Shown here one piece after another: positions 1 through 8,385 of a DNA stretch of 64,000 nucleotides. The stretch is from Micromonospora sp. NBC_01740. GTDB taxonomy: Bacteria > Actinomycetota > Actinomycetes > Mycobacteriales > Micromonosporaceae. The stretch spans positions 3,906,001 through 3,970,000 of the forward strand of contig NZ_CP109150.1 in the NCBI RefSeq assembly GCF_035920365.1. Reading direction: 5' to 3'. Below the pieces are notes generated by a model. The model did not search any database, was not told where the DNA came from, and saw only the letters and a list, made by a program, of their open reading frames with translations. Made by a program: the position numbers and the translations under genes. The stretch's first letter is position 1; every line of letters begins with the position of its first letter.

Positions 1-86
1 TGAACCACGACGCCGCGTCGGTGGCGGGGTTCGCCCGCGCCGGCCGCGACAGCTACCTGCGGCAGCCCACCGGGGGCGCCCGCTGA
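1..86 (+). CDS. C-terminal end of an unidentified protein (partial)
   Basis: A reading frame open from the left edge (first whole codon at position 3) ends at a TGA at 84-86 and encodes 27 residues ending PTGGAR. Codon use has the usual G/C third positions, so it looks like the tail of a real plus-strand gene. It is too short to name. Its place just ahead of a polysaccharide cluster suggests another gene of that cluster, but this is inference. Confidence 0.5.
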   Translation, partial: NHDAASVAGFARAGRDSYLRQPTGGAR

Positions 87-253
87 CACTGAGCGTTCAC
101 ACTTCGACCCAGAGTGATACGGGCGAGTCGGACATCCGACTCCCTGTGTGCGGTGTCATGTTGCTGATGCAGTGACCGCCCAATCGGCGGATATCGCCGG
201 CCTGGGTCGACCAGGCACGCTACGCGGGTTCTCTCCCGACATGGAGGCGTAGC

Positions 254-2236
254 GTGCCCGACATCCCGCTCTCTCGGCGATCCGCCGGACTCCGCACCCG
301 GGCGGGGGTGGTCGCACTCGTGACCGCCGCCGCCGTGCTGGCCGTCCCCACCGGGACCTCCGCCGCACTGGTGCCGGCGCCCGAACCGGCGACCCTGGTC
401 TCGGCCAATCCGGCCGACGCCACACCGCACGCCAGGGACGGCGAGACCCGCGCCTTCGCGCAGGTCGGCTCCACGGTGTTCGTCGGCGGCAGCTTCACCC
501 AGATCCGGCAGACCGCCAGCGCGGCGTGGACCACCCAGCGTTACCTCTTCGCGTACGACCGGGCCACCGGCACGATCTCGACCAGCTTCCTGCCGGTGCT
601 GGACGGCGCGGTCAACACGCTGGTCGCCGGGCCCGGCGGCACGCTGATCGTCGGCGGCACCTTCAAGAACGTCAACGGCGTCTCGCGTAAGAACCTGGTG
701 GCGCTCAACCCCGCCACGGGCGCGATCGTCGACAGCTGGGTCGGCCGCTCCGACGGCGGCACCGTCCGCGACCTGGCGCTGCACGGCAACTCGCTCTACG
801 TGGCCGGGGCGTTCAACTGGCTCAACGGCACCGCGCACGCCGGGCTCGGCCGGCTCAACGCCACGACCGGCGCGATCGACCCGACCTTCAACGTCGACGC
901 GACCGTCGGGCGCCACGGGACCACCTCGTACGTGTGGACGATCGACGTCGCCCCGGACGGCGGCACCCTGGCCGTCGGCGGCAACTTCACGCTCGTCAAC
1001 GACCTGCCGCGCAACCAGATGGCGCTGGTCGACCTCACCGGCACCCCGGCGGTGCTCGACTGGAGCACGGAGAAGTTCGTGCCGCCGTGCGCGTCGCCGG
1101 CGACCTTCGTGCACTACGTGCAGGACGTCAAGTTCGGCGGCGACGGCAGCTGGTTCGTCGTCGGCACCAACGGCGGCTCGGGCTGGCCGGCCGCGTACTG
1201 CGACGCGCTGGTGCGCTTCGAGACCGCCGCCCGGGGCACCGGGCAGCTCGGAACCTGGGTGGACTACACCGGCAACGACACCATCACCTCCGTCGAGGTC
1301 GCCGACAACGTCATCTACCTCGGTGGGCACTTCCGCTGGCTGAACAACCCGAACGCCAGCGACACCGCCGGCAAGGGCGCGATCGACCGGCTCGGCATCG
1401 CCGCGGTCACCCCGGCCACCGGCATGCCGGTCAACTGGAACCCCCGCCGCAGCGGCAGCGCGTCGATGCCGGCCGGCACCAGCAACTGGGGCTCCTCCGT
1501 GCCGGTGCTCTGGCGCGGCAGCGACGGCCTCTACTTCGGCCACAACTCCGACGGCATGGGCAACGAGTACCACGGCCGGCTCGGGATGTTCCCGCTGACC
1601 GGCGGGCGCACCATCACCCCGAAGAACGCGCCGACCGCGACCACCGGCAACCTCTACGTCGGCACCGACGCGGGCGAGCTGGCCAAGGTGCCGTTCGACG
1701 GGGCCAGCCTGGGCACCCCGACGACGGTCAGCCAGCCCAACTACACGGCGGCCGGCGCGACCTGGCGGGTGGACGACCGGATCTACTGGTCGCACACCGT
1801 CGCCGGCACCCCCACGGGCAGCCGGATCGACATCTCGCTGTTCAACGGCGGCGCGATCGGCGCCCCGTGGGAGGCGTCCGGCTACAACGACTGGTTCAAC
1901 CCGGCGCTGATGACCGGCGCGTTCTACCTCGACGGGCGCCTCTACTACACCCGCTCGGGTGCCAGCGGCCTCTACTACCGCTACTTCGAGATCGACGGCA
2001 ACTACCTCGGCGCCACCGAGTTCACGCTGCCCACCACCGGAGTCACCTGGTCGGCCGTGCGGGGCATGGCCTGGGTCGCCGGCCGGGTCGTGTACGGTGC
2101 CACCGACGGAACGCTGCGCAGCGTGCCGTTCGACCCGACGGCCGCCCCGGCGGTCGACGGAACGACGGCGACGGTGGTCCCGGCGACCGCCGGCGTGACG
2201 TGGTCAACGCCGTCGACCTTCTTCTCCGTGCAGTGA
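254..2236 (+). CDS. Secreted beta-propeller-like repeat protein (delta-60 / DUF5122-like)
   Basis: 660 aa starting at GTG with GGAGGCG seven bases upstream. The N-terminus is a Sec signal peptide: arginines at 9-16, a hydrophobic core around 18-32 and a probable cleavage after TSA near residue 37. The mature part repeats blocks of the type VGGxFTxVNG...NLVALNPATGAI at about 45-50 residue intervals (for example near 80, 135, 185 and 240), the pattern of delta-60 or Kelch-like propeller blades. The role is probably extracellular or wall-associated recognition; no catalytic motif was seen. It stands alone between a 167-bp gap with no clear promoter and a strong terminator hairpin. It may or may not belong functionally to the polysaccharide genes downstream. 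Confidence 0.75.
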   Translation: MPDIPLSRRSAGLRTRAGVVALVTAAAVLAVPTGTSAALVPAPEPATLVSANPADATPHARDGETRAFAQVGSTVFVGGSFTQIRQTASAAWTTQRYLFAYDRATGTISTSFLPVLDGAVNTLVAGPGGTLIVGGTFKNVNGVSRKNLVALNPATGAIVDSWVGRSDGGTVRDLALHGNSLYVAGAFNWLNGTAHAGLGRLNATTGAIDPTFNVDATVGRHGTTSYVWTIDVAPDGGTLAVGGNFTLVNDLPRNQMALVDLTGTPAVLDWSTEKFVPPCASPATFVHYVQDVKFGGDGSWFVVGTNGGSGWPAAYCDALVRFETAARGTGQLGTWVDYTGNDTITSVEVADNVIYLGGHFRWLNNPNASDTAGKGAIDRLGIAAVTPATGMPVNWNPRRSGSASMPAGTSNWGSSVPVLWRGSDGLYFGHNSDGMGNEYHGRLGMFPLTGGRTITPKNAPTATTGNLYVGTDAGELAKVPFDGASLGTPTTVSQPNYTAAGATWRVDDRIYWSHTVAGTPTGSRIDISLFNGGAIGAPWEASGYNDWFNPALMTGAFYLDGRLYYTRSGASGLYYRYFEIDGNYLGATEFTLPTTGVTWSAVRGMAWVAGRVVYGATDGTLRSVPFDPTAAPAVDGTTATVVPATAGVTWSTPSTFFSVQ

Positions 2237-2279
2237 CGGTCGACTGTTCGTAACGGAACATCGGTAGATTGTTCACGTT

Positions 2280-2310
2280 GGGCCGGCGACGGATCAGCCG
2301 TCGCCGGCCC
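2280..2310 (+). terminator. Hairpin terminator after the propeller gene
   Basis: A perfect 13-bp inverted repeat (GGGCCGGCGACGG / CCGTCGCCGGCCC) with a 5-nt loop at 2293-2297 lies 43 bases after the stop codon. No T tract follows, as is common in high-GC actinobacteria. It separates the secreted protein from the polysaccharide operon. Confidence 0.75.
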
Positions 2311-2330
2311 GCACGACGTGGGGAGGGTCG

Positions 2331-2882
2331 TTGGTCGGCGCGGGTGGCAACCGCAGAGGGCTCGCGGTACGGGTCGTCTTCGCGGTCAAGCGCGGCTGGT
2401 ACACGCTGCGCTATCCCCGGCTGACGCTGGGTCGGGGCGTGGAGATCCGCGGCCGGATCCGGCTGCGCCGGGGCGTACGGGTGAGCATCGGTGACCGCAC
2501 CCGGATCAACAAGCTGGTCCGCTTCGCCGGTCCCGGCGAGGTGCGGGTCGGCGCCGACTGCCTGTTGAACGCCACCTGGATCGGCACCTGGACGTCGGTC
2601 ACCATCGGCGACCGGTGCCTGCTCTCGGACTGCGAGCTGCTGGACAACGACTTCCACAACCTGCCCCCCGAGCAGCGGCACGACCCGCCCGTCCCGGCCA
2701 CCCGCGCCCCGATCACGATCGAGGACAACGTGTGGATCGGGGCGCACGCCCTGGTGATGAAGGGCGTCCGGATCGGCCGGGACAGTGTCGTGGGCGCCGC
2801 CACGGTGGTCCGTACGGACGTGCCGCCGCGGGTCGTGGTCGCTGGAAATCCACAACAGACGGTGAAGAAGTTCAATGACTGA
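2331..2882 (+). CDS. Left-handed beta-helix (hexapeptide) acyltransferase
   Basis: 183 aa from a TTG start at 2331 preceded by GGGAGG at 2321-2326. Repeated hexapeptide turns of the form [IV]GxxxxI (around residues 48-100 and again 125-165, including WIGAHALVMKGVRIG) mark a left-handed beta-helix, with a NodL/WbbJ/maltose O-acetyltransferase-like layout and HNL near the putative active-site loop. It probably O- or N-acetylates a sugar of the polymer made by the neighbouring genes, using acetyl-CoA in the cytoplasm. Its last 8 bases overlap the next gene, so it is probably translationally coupled to it. The substrate cannot be read from sequence. Confidence 0.85.
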   Translation: MVGAGGNRRGLAVRVVFAVKRGWYTLRYPRLTLGRGVEIRGRIRLRRGVRVSIGDRTRINKLVRFAGPGEVRVGADCLLNATWIGTWTSVTIGDRCLLSDCELLDNDFHNLPPEQRHDPPVPATRAPITIEDNVWIGAHALVMKGVRIGRDSVVGAATVVRTDVPPRVVVAGNPQQTVKKFND

Positions 2883-4497
2883 CGCTTCCCCCGGTACCTG
2901 GGCCACGGACGTCCCCGCCAGCGGTGGCGGCACACCGGGCCGCACCGTCACGCTGACCGACCTGCTGCGCGTCCCGCTGCACCGGATCCGGCTCGTCGGG
3001 GCCGTCGCCGCGATCGGCCTGCTCGCCGCGATCGGCTACGTGGTGCTCGTACCGGCCGCCGTGTCCGCCAGCGCGGTCGTGGCGGTGCGTCCCGTCGTCA
3101 CCGACGCGTTCACGCCCAGCGGCGCCGCCGCCGACCGGGCGGTGAACATGAACGTGGAGAGCGGCATCGCCACGGGCACCGACGTGGTGCAGCGGCTGGC
3201 CGACTCGGGAGACCTGGACCCGCGCGAGGTGCGCGACGCCCTCGAGGTCGAGGTGCCCACCGGCGGGCAGATCCTGCGCTTCGTCTACCAGGCCCCCACC
3301 GCGGAGCAGGCGGTCGAGGGCGTCAACCTCGCCGCCCAGGCCTACCTCGACGTGCGCCGCACGATGTACGAGAAGCAGCGCGAGGAGATGCTGCGCTCGT
3401 ACGACGAGAGCATCGCCAAGGTCGCCGCCCAGCAGGCCGCCCTCCAGAAGCGGGTCAACAACGCCCGCGAGGGCACCGTCGACGCCGCGGTGACCGAGCT
3501 GACCGGCATCAACAACCAGCTCACCCAGCTCAACGCCGCCCGCACCGAGATCGCCGCCGTCGACGTCAACCCCGGCTGGGTCACCCAGAGCGCCGAGCGG
3601 GCCCTGGCCTCCACCGCCGGCAACGGCCCGCTCTACCTGCTCGCCGGCCTGCTCGGCGGGACGCTGCTCGGCGTGGTGCTGGCGTACGCCTGGGAGTCGA
3701 TGGACCGGCGGATCCGGTCGGTCGACGACGGCCGGGACGCCACCGGGCTCCCGCTGCTCGGCACGGTCCGCAGCCGCCGGTGGCGCGGCGGCAAGGAGGC
3801 GGTCGACGCCGACATCCGGTACGTGGCGATGGCCATCGCCGAGCGGGTGCGCCAGCCCGCCCGGGTGTCGCTGCTGACCGCCCGCGAGGAGGACCCCACG
3901 GCCATCACCGCCGGGCTGGCGGTGGCGCTGGCGGCCGTCGGCCGGGAGGTCTTCGTCGCCGACGACAGCGGGCGCGCCGACCGGCTGCGCAGCACCGTGC
4001 TCGCCGACCGGGAGCGGCTGCCCGCCGCGGCGGACCCGTCCCGCCCGCTCGTCCCGAAGCCCCGGCCGGCCGGCTCGACGACGGACGGCAAGAGCGGCGG
4101 CACCACGGAGCCGGCCGCGGCCCGTCGCCCGTCGCCGCACCCCATCGGCGCCCGCCCGTCCACCGACCCGGACGCCACGCTGACCCTGCCCCGGGTCACC
4201 TCGACGGCGGCCGGCGAGAACGGCAAGGCGTCGAGCACCGACCCGGTGACCGTGGGCGCGGGCAGCGTCCGGTTCGGCATCTGGCGGCAGGGTGCCGACC
4301 ACAGCCTGGTGCTGTTCAACGCCCCGCCGGCGGAGTCCGACGAGCGCGGGGTGGCCGTCGCCCGGCAGGGCACGGCGGTCGTGGTGGTCGAACAGGACCG
4401 GACCCGGCAGGGCGACCTGCGCCGCCTCGTGGAGCGGCTGCGCGCCGCCGGGGTCACCCCGCTCGGCTTCGTGTTGACGCGCTGCGGCCGGGGCTGA
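2875..4497 (+). CDS. Wzz-type polysaccharide co-polymerase with degenerate tyrosine-kinase domain
   Basis: 540 aa. A chain-length-determinant layout: a membrane segment around 39-60, an extracytoplasmic region rich in Ala/Gln/Glu helices (about 150-210), a second membrane segment around 245-267, then a cytoplasmic BY-kinase-like alpha/beta domain. The kinase half is degenerate. Where Walker A is expected after the strand VSLLTA the sequence is REEDPTAIT, with no GxGKT/S, and the Walker A' strand reads VFVADDSGR. A 70-90 residue Pro/Ser/Thr-rich insert (about 350-440) interrupts it. No C-terminal tyrosine cluster is visible. It probably sets polymer length or export without kinase activity. 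It overlaps the acyltransferase and is followed 3 bp later by the polymerase. Confidence 0.8.
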   Translation: MTDASPGTWATDVPASGGGTPGRTVTLTDLLRVPLHRIRLVGAVAAIGLLAAIGYVVLVPAAVSASAVVAVRPVVTDAFTPSGAAADRAVNMNVESGIATGTDVVQRLADSGDLDPREVRDALEVEVPTGGQILRFVYQAPTAEQAVEGVNLAAQAYLDVRRTMYEKQREEMLRSYDESIAKVAAQQAALQKRVNNAREGTVDAAVTELTGINNQLTQLNAARTEIAAVDVNPGWVTQSAERALASTAGNGPLYLLAGLLGGTLLGVVLAYAWESMDRRIRSVDDGRDATGLPLLGTVRSRRWRGGKEAVDADIRYVAMAIAERVRQPARVSLLTAREEDPTAITAGLAVALAAVGREVFVADDSGRADRLRSTVLADRERLPAAADPSRPLVPKPRPAGSTTDGKSGGTTEPAAARRPSPHPIGARPSTDPDATLTLPRVTSTAAGENGKASSTDPVTVGAGSVRFGIWRQGADHSLVLFNAPPAESDERGVAVARQGTAVVVVEQDRTRQGDLRRLVERLRAAGVTPLGFVLTRCGRG

Positions 4498-4500
4498 TCC

Positions 4501-5853
4501 GTGCCGGTCACCCGCGCGCCGGCCACGACCGAGCCGGGCGGCGGCCCGGGCGCCGCCGCGCCGCTGCCGCAGCCGCCGCCCCCGCCACGGTTGCCGCTCT
4601 GGCCGCTGGCGTTGATGTTCGGCCTGGTGCCCGTGTGGTGGCTGGCCGGCGCGTTCTACCTCGGGTGGCCCCTGCTCGGGGCGCTGCTGTTCGCACTGCT
4701 GTTCATCCGGGGCCGGGTGCCGCTGCCCCCGGCCGCCGGGATCTGGCTGCTGTTCCTTGCCATCGTGGTGGTCAGCGCCACCCAGTTGCAGACACCGGCC
4801 TCCGTGCTGACGTTCGCCCTGCGGCTCGCCTTCTACCTCACCGCGCTCGTGGTGGGCGTCTACGTCTACGCGATCGCCCGGGAGCGCCCCGACCAGGTCG
4901 CCGTCCTCGTTCCGCTCTGCGCCTTCTGGTTCGGGCTGGTCGCGCTGGGCTGGCTGGGCGTGCTGGCGCCCCGGTTCGCGCTGACCACCCCGATGGAGGT
5001 GCTGCTTCCGGGCGGGGTGGCCAACACCCCGTTCATCCAGGACATGGTCCACCTCACCACCGCGGAGTACAGCGCCCGGTCGTTGAACCCGATCTACCGG
5101 CCGGCCGCGCCGTTCGCGTACACCAACAACTACGGCAGCGCGTACGCGATGACGCTGCCCTGCGTGGTGGCCTTCACCATGCTGCGCCGGCGCGGCGTGC
5201 TGCGCTGGGCGTTGCTGGCGTCGCTGCCGCTGTCGTTGGCGCCGGCCTTCCTCACGCTCAACCGGGCGATGTTCCTCAGCCTCGGCGCCGGGCTGGCGGT
5301 GCTCGGCGTCCGGGCCGCCCTGCGCGGCAACGTCCGGGTGGCCGCGTCGATCGTCGGGGTGGTGGTCACCGGTGGCCTCGTCACCCTGTTCATCCCGGTC
5401 ACCCAGCTGATCGGCAACCGGGTCGAGTCCAGCGACACCAACACCGACCGGCTCTCCCTCTACGTGGAGGTGATCCGGCGGGTCCGGGAGTCGCCCTGGC
5501 TCGGCTACGGCGCGCCGGTGAACGTCGACACCGTCAGCGCCGAGGCGCCGATCGGCACCCAGGGGCAGTTGTGGATGGTGCTGTTCAGCCACGGCGTCCC
5601 CGCGCTGCTGTGCTTCCTCGCGTGGTTCGTGGTCGCCGCGCTGATCTGCGCCCGGGCCACGTCCGCCGCCGGGCAGTGGCTGGCCGTGGTGCCGGTGGTC
5701 TGCCTGGTGCAGATCCCCTTCTACGGCATGGCCAACCAGAACCTCGCGGTCGCCTTCTTCGCGGTCGCCTTCGCGATGGCGCTCACCGAGCGGGAGACGG
5801 CGGCACGACTGCACCGCCCCCGCATCCCGCGCCCGAAAGCGGTGCCCGCATGA
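4501..5853 (+). CDS. O-antigen ligase / Wzy-like polysaccharide polymerase
   Basis: 450 aa from GTG at 4501. It is polytopic, with about ten to twelve hydrophobic segments, among them LPLWPLALMFGLVPVWWLAG and a long run near 270-310. A large extracytoplasmic loop lies around 165-215 with Tyr, Asn and Arg residues (SARSLNPIYRP), typical of Wzy/WaaL-family enzymes that polymerise or ligate lipid-linked repeat units. The first 35 residues are Pro/Gly-rich and cytoplasmic. It sits between the Wzz-like and flippase genes, overlapping the latter by ATGA. Polymerase is more likely than ligase in this context, but the family assignment rests on topology and neighbours. Confidence 0.75.
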   Translation: MPVTRAPATTEPGGGPGAAAPLPQPPPPPRLPLWPLALMFGLVPVWWLAGAFYLGWPLLGALLFALLFIRGRVPLPPAAGIWLLFLAIVVVSATQLQTPASVLTFALRLAFYLTALVVGVYVYAIARERPDQVAVLVPLCAFWFGLVALGWLGVLAPRFALTTPMEVLLPGGVANTPFIQDMVHLTTAEYSARSLNPIYRPAAPFAYTNNYGSAYAMTLPCVVAFTMLRRRGVLRWALLASLPLSLAPAFLTLNRAMFLSLGAGLAVLGVRAALRGNVRVAASIVGVVVTGGLVTLFIPVTQLIGNRVESSDTNTDRLSLYVEVIRRVRESPWLGYGAPVNVDTVSAEAPIGTQGQLWMVLFSHGVPALLCFLAWFVVAALICARATSAAGQWLAVVPVVCLVQIPFYGMANQNLAVAFFAVAFAMALTERETAARLHRPRIPRPKAVPA

Positions 5854-7475
5854 CCGCCGCCACCCGCCCGCCGTCCGGCCCCCACCAGGCCTCCGCACCC
5901 GCTGCGTCGGGGCCGGGCGGAGCGCCGCCCGGGGACGACACGGAGACCCGCCGCAGCGTCCGCAGCGGCGTGGCCGGGCTGGTCGGCGCGGCCACCAGCG
6001 GCCTCTTCGGCTTCCTGCTCGCGGTGGTCATCACCCGCGGCTACGGCACGGTCGGCTCCGGGGCGTTCTTCGCCGCGATCGGTGTGGTCACCGTCGCCAC
6101 CGCCGTGTGCACCCTCGGCGCGGAGACCGGGCTGATGTGGGCGCTGCCCCGCCGGCGCCTCGGTGCGCGCGGCGACGCCGCCCGGGTGCTCCCGGTGGCG
6201 CTGGTCCCGCCGCTGCTGGTCGCGGTCGCCGTCGCCGTGGGCGGGGTGCTCGCCGCCGACGCGCTCGCCCCGCGCCTGCTCGGCGGCTCCGGCGTCGACG
6301 GCGCGGCCCTGCTGACGGCCAGCTTCGCCGCGGTGCCGGTGGTGGTGGCGATGACGCTGCTGCTCGCCGCGCTGCGCTGCGTGCGCCCGATCCGGGCGTA
6401 CGTCGGGGTGCAGTTCTTCCTGCTGCCGGTGGCCCGGCCCGTGCTGGTCGGCGCGGCGGCCCTGGCCGGCGGTGGCCTGCTGGCCGGCATGACCGGCTGG
6501 CTGGTGCCGGCGGCGCTCGCCCTGCTGGCCTGCCTGACGCTGGTGGCCGGCCCGCTCGGCGTCGGCCGGGGCGCGGCGCTGCGGCCCGCGCCGGACGACT
6601 GGTCGGCGTTCTGGCGCTTCGCGCTGCCCAGGGCCGCGTCGGCCGCCATCGACGCCGGAAACATGTGGGTGGGCGTGCTGCTCACGTCGGTGCTCGCCGG
6701 GCCGGCCGACGCCGGCGTGTTCGGCGCCGTCGGGCGCTACATCCTCGCCGGCCAACTGGCCATGCAGGGGCTGCGGGTGGCGGTGTCACCGCAGCTGTCC
6801 CGGCTGCTCGGGCGCGGGGACCGGGCCGCGGCGGCGGCCGTGCACCGGCAGTTGACCACGTGGGGGCTGGTGCTGTCCTGGCCGGTCTACCTGCTGCTCG
6901 CCGTCTTCGGGCTGGCCTTCCTCCAGCTCTTCGGGCCCGAGTTCACCGCCGGCGCCCCCGCGATGACCGTGCTCGCGCTGGCCATGCTGGTCAACACCGG
7001 GGTCGGCAACGTGCAGAGCCTGCTGCTGATGGGCGGGCGCAGCGGGCTGCACCTGGCCGCCACGCTGGCCGGGCTGCTGGTCACGGTCTCCCTCGGCCTG
7101 TGGCTGATCCCGGCGCACGGCGCGACGGGGGCGGCGCTGGCCTGGGCGCTCGGCATCGCCACCGAGAACCTCACGGCGGTCGGCTGCGCCCGGGCCGTGG
7201 TCGGCCAGCCGCTGGTCGACGCGGCGATGCTGCGGGCCGGGGCGGCCACCGTCGTCGGGGTCGGGGCCGCGGCGGGGATCGGGGTGCTGGCCGGCGGCCG
7301 GGGGATCGGCGGCCTGGCCGTGGCCCTGGGCGTGCTGGCCGCCGGCTGCGTCGGCTTGTTGACGTTGCCCCGGGTGCGGCACCGCATCCGGGTGACCATG
7401 GTGCAGGTTCGTGGGCGGCAGGAGGCGGCCCCGGCCGCCACCGGGCGCGCCCCGGAGGAATCGAAGGGCAGGTGA
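5850..7475 (+). CDS. Wzx-like polysaccharide flippase (MOP superfamily)
   Basis: 541 aa. ATG at 5850 overlaps the preceding stop (ATGA). After a Pro-rich cytoplasmic leader of about 45 residues come twelve to fourteen hydrophobic segments with the MATE/Wzx arrangement (GVAGLVGAATSGLFGFLLAV as the first helix; a conserved-looking FALPRAASAAIDAGNMWVG around 250-270). The predicted role is moving lipid-linked repeat units across the membrane to the Wzy-like protein. The C-terminal 30 residues are charged and cytoplasmic. Coupling with the polymerase and co-polymerase genes supports a Wzx/Wzy-dependent pathway. Confidence 0.85.
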   Translation: MTAATRPPSGPHQASAPAASGPGGAPPGDDTETRRSVRSGVAGLVGAATSGLFGFLLAVVITRGYGTVGSGAFFAAIGVVTVATAVCTLGAETGLMWALPRRRLGARGDAARVLPVALVPPLLVAVAVAVGGVLAADALAPRLLGGSGVDGAALLTASFAAVPVVVAMTLLLAALRCVRPIRAYVGVQFFLLPVARPVLVGAAALAGGGLLAGMTGWLVPAALALLACLTLVAGPLGVGRGAALRPAPDDWSAFWRFALPRAASAAIDAGNMWVGVLLTSVLAGPADAGVFGAVGRYILAGQLAMQGLRVAVSPQLSRLLGRGDRAAAAAVHRQLTTWGLVLSWPVYLLLAVFGLAFLQLFGPEFTAGAPAMTVLALAMLVNTGVGNVQSLLLMGGRSGLHLAATLAGLLVTVSLGLWLIPAHGATGAALAWALGIATENLTAVGCARAVVGQPLVDAAMLRAGAATVVGVGAAAGIGVLAGGRGIGGLAVALGVLAAGCVGLLTLPRVRHRIRVTMVQVRGRQEAAPAATGRAPEESKGR

Positions 7476-7482
7476 GGTCGTC

Positions 7483-8385
7483 GTGCCGTCCATCCGAGAC
7501 CGGGTGAAGCAGCTCGTACCGACCCAGGTGACGGAGCGGGTGCGGGAGTCGCTCGTCGACTACGGGGTACGGACCAGCGACCGGCGACCGCTGCCGGACT
7601 TCCTCATCATCGGCACCAAGCGGGGCGGCACCACCTCGCTGTGGAACTACCTGATCCAGCACCCGCTGGTGCCCCGGCTCTTCCCGGCCTGGAACACCAA
7701 GTCCTCGCACTACTTCGAGGAGCACTGGCGTCGGGGCGAGGCCTGGTACCGCTCGCACTTCCCCACCCAGCGCCACCGGGAGGCGCTGGAGAAGCGGCAC
7801 GGCGGGCCGGTACGCGTCGGCGAGGCGGCACCGCTGTACATGTTCCACCCCCTCGCGGCGCAGCGGGTCGCGGCGCTGATGCCGTCGGTGCGGCTGATCG
7901 TGCTGCTGCGCGACCCGGTGGAGCGGGCGTACTCGCACTGGAAGGAGCGGCGCACGCACGGCATCGAGCCGCTCGACTTCGCCGCCGCGCTGGCCGCCGA
8001 GCAGGAGCGTACGGCGGGGGAGCGGGAGCGGCTGATCGCCGAGCCGGAGTACTTCAGCGAGCCGTACGACTGGTACACCTACCGGGCCCGGGGCCGCTAC
8101 CTGGAGCACCTGGAGCCGTGGCTGGAGCGCTTCGACCGGCAGCAGATCCTCTTCCTGCCCAGCGAGGACCTCTACCGCGACGCCCGGTCCACCTACCGCC
8201 GGACGCTGGACTTCCTCGGCCTGCCCCCGCACGACCTGCCCGACTTCAAGGTCTACAACGACCGCCGCTCGTCGCCGCTGGAGCCGGCGGTGCGCGCCGA
8301 GCTGACCGAGTACTACCGCCCGTACAACGACGCGTTGCGGCAGCGGTTGGGGCTGGAGCTCGACTGGCCGGACCAGGCCCCGTGA
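7483..8385 (+). CDS. PAPS-dependent sulfotransferase
   Basis: 300 aa from GTG at 7483 with GGTGAGG just upstream; an earlier in-frame start at 7411 would overlap the flippase by 65 bp and adds only Arg/Pro-rich residues. The 5'-phosphosulfate loop is visible near residues 36-50 (FLIIGTKRGGTTSLWN) and the 3'-phosphate-binding segment near 137-150 (VLLRDPVERAYSHW). Both are hallmarks of the sulfotransferase family (Sulfotransfer_1/3) and supply the PAPS contacts. It would add sulfate to a carbohydrate hydroxyl or amine, most plausibly on the cluster's polymer. It overlaps the next gene by GTGA. Confidence 0.88.
   Translation: MPSIRDRVKQLVPTQVTERVRESLVDYGVRTSDRRPLPDFLIIGTKRGGTTSLWNYLIQHPLVPRLFPAWNTKSSHYFEEHWRRGEAWYRSHFPTQRHREALEKRHGGPVRVGEAAPLYMFHPLAAQRVAALMPSVRLIVLLRDPVERAYSHWKERRTHGIEPLDFAAALAAEQERTAGERERLIAEPEYFSEPYDWYTYRARGRYLEHLEPWLERFDRQQILFLPSEDLYRDARSTYRRTLDFLGLPPHDLPDFKVYNDRRSSPLEPAVRAELTEYYRPYNDALRQRLGLELDWPDQAP

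Noticed and set aside
2872..5898. A 1008-codon open frame on the minus strand opposite the polysaccharide genes
   Set aside because: It is a shadow of the G/C third-base bias of the plus-strand genes; its sequence is Arg/Gly/Gln/His-rich with no domain.
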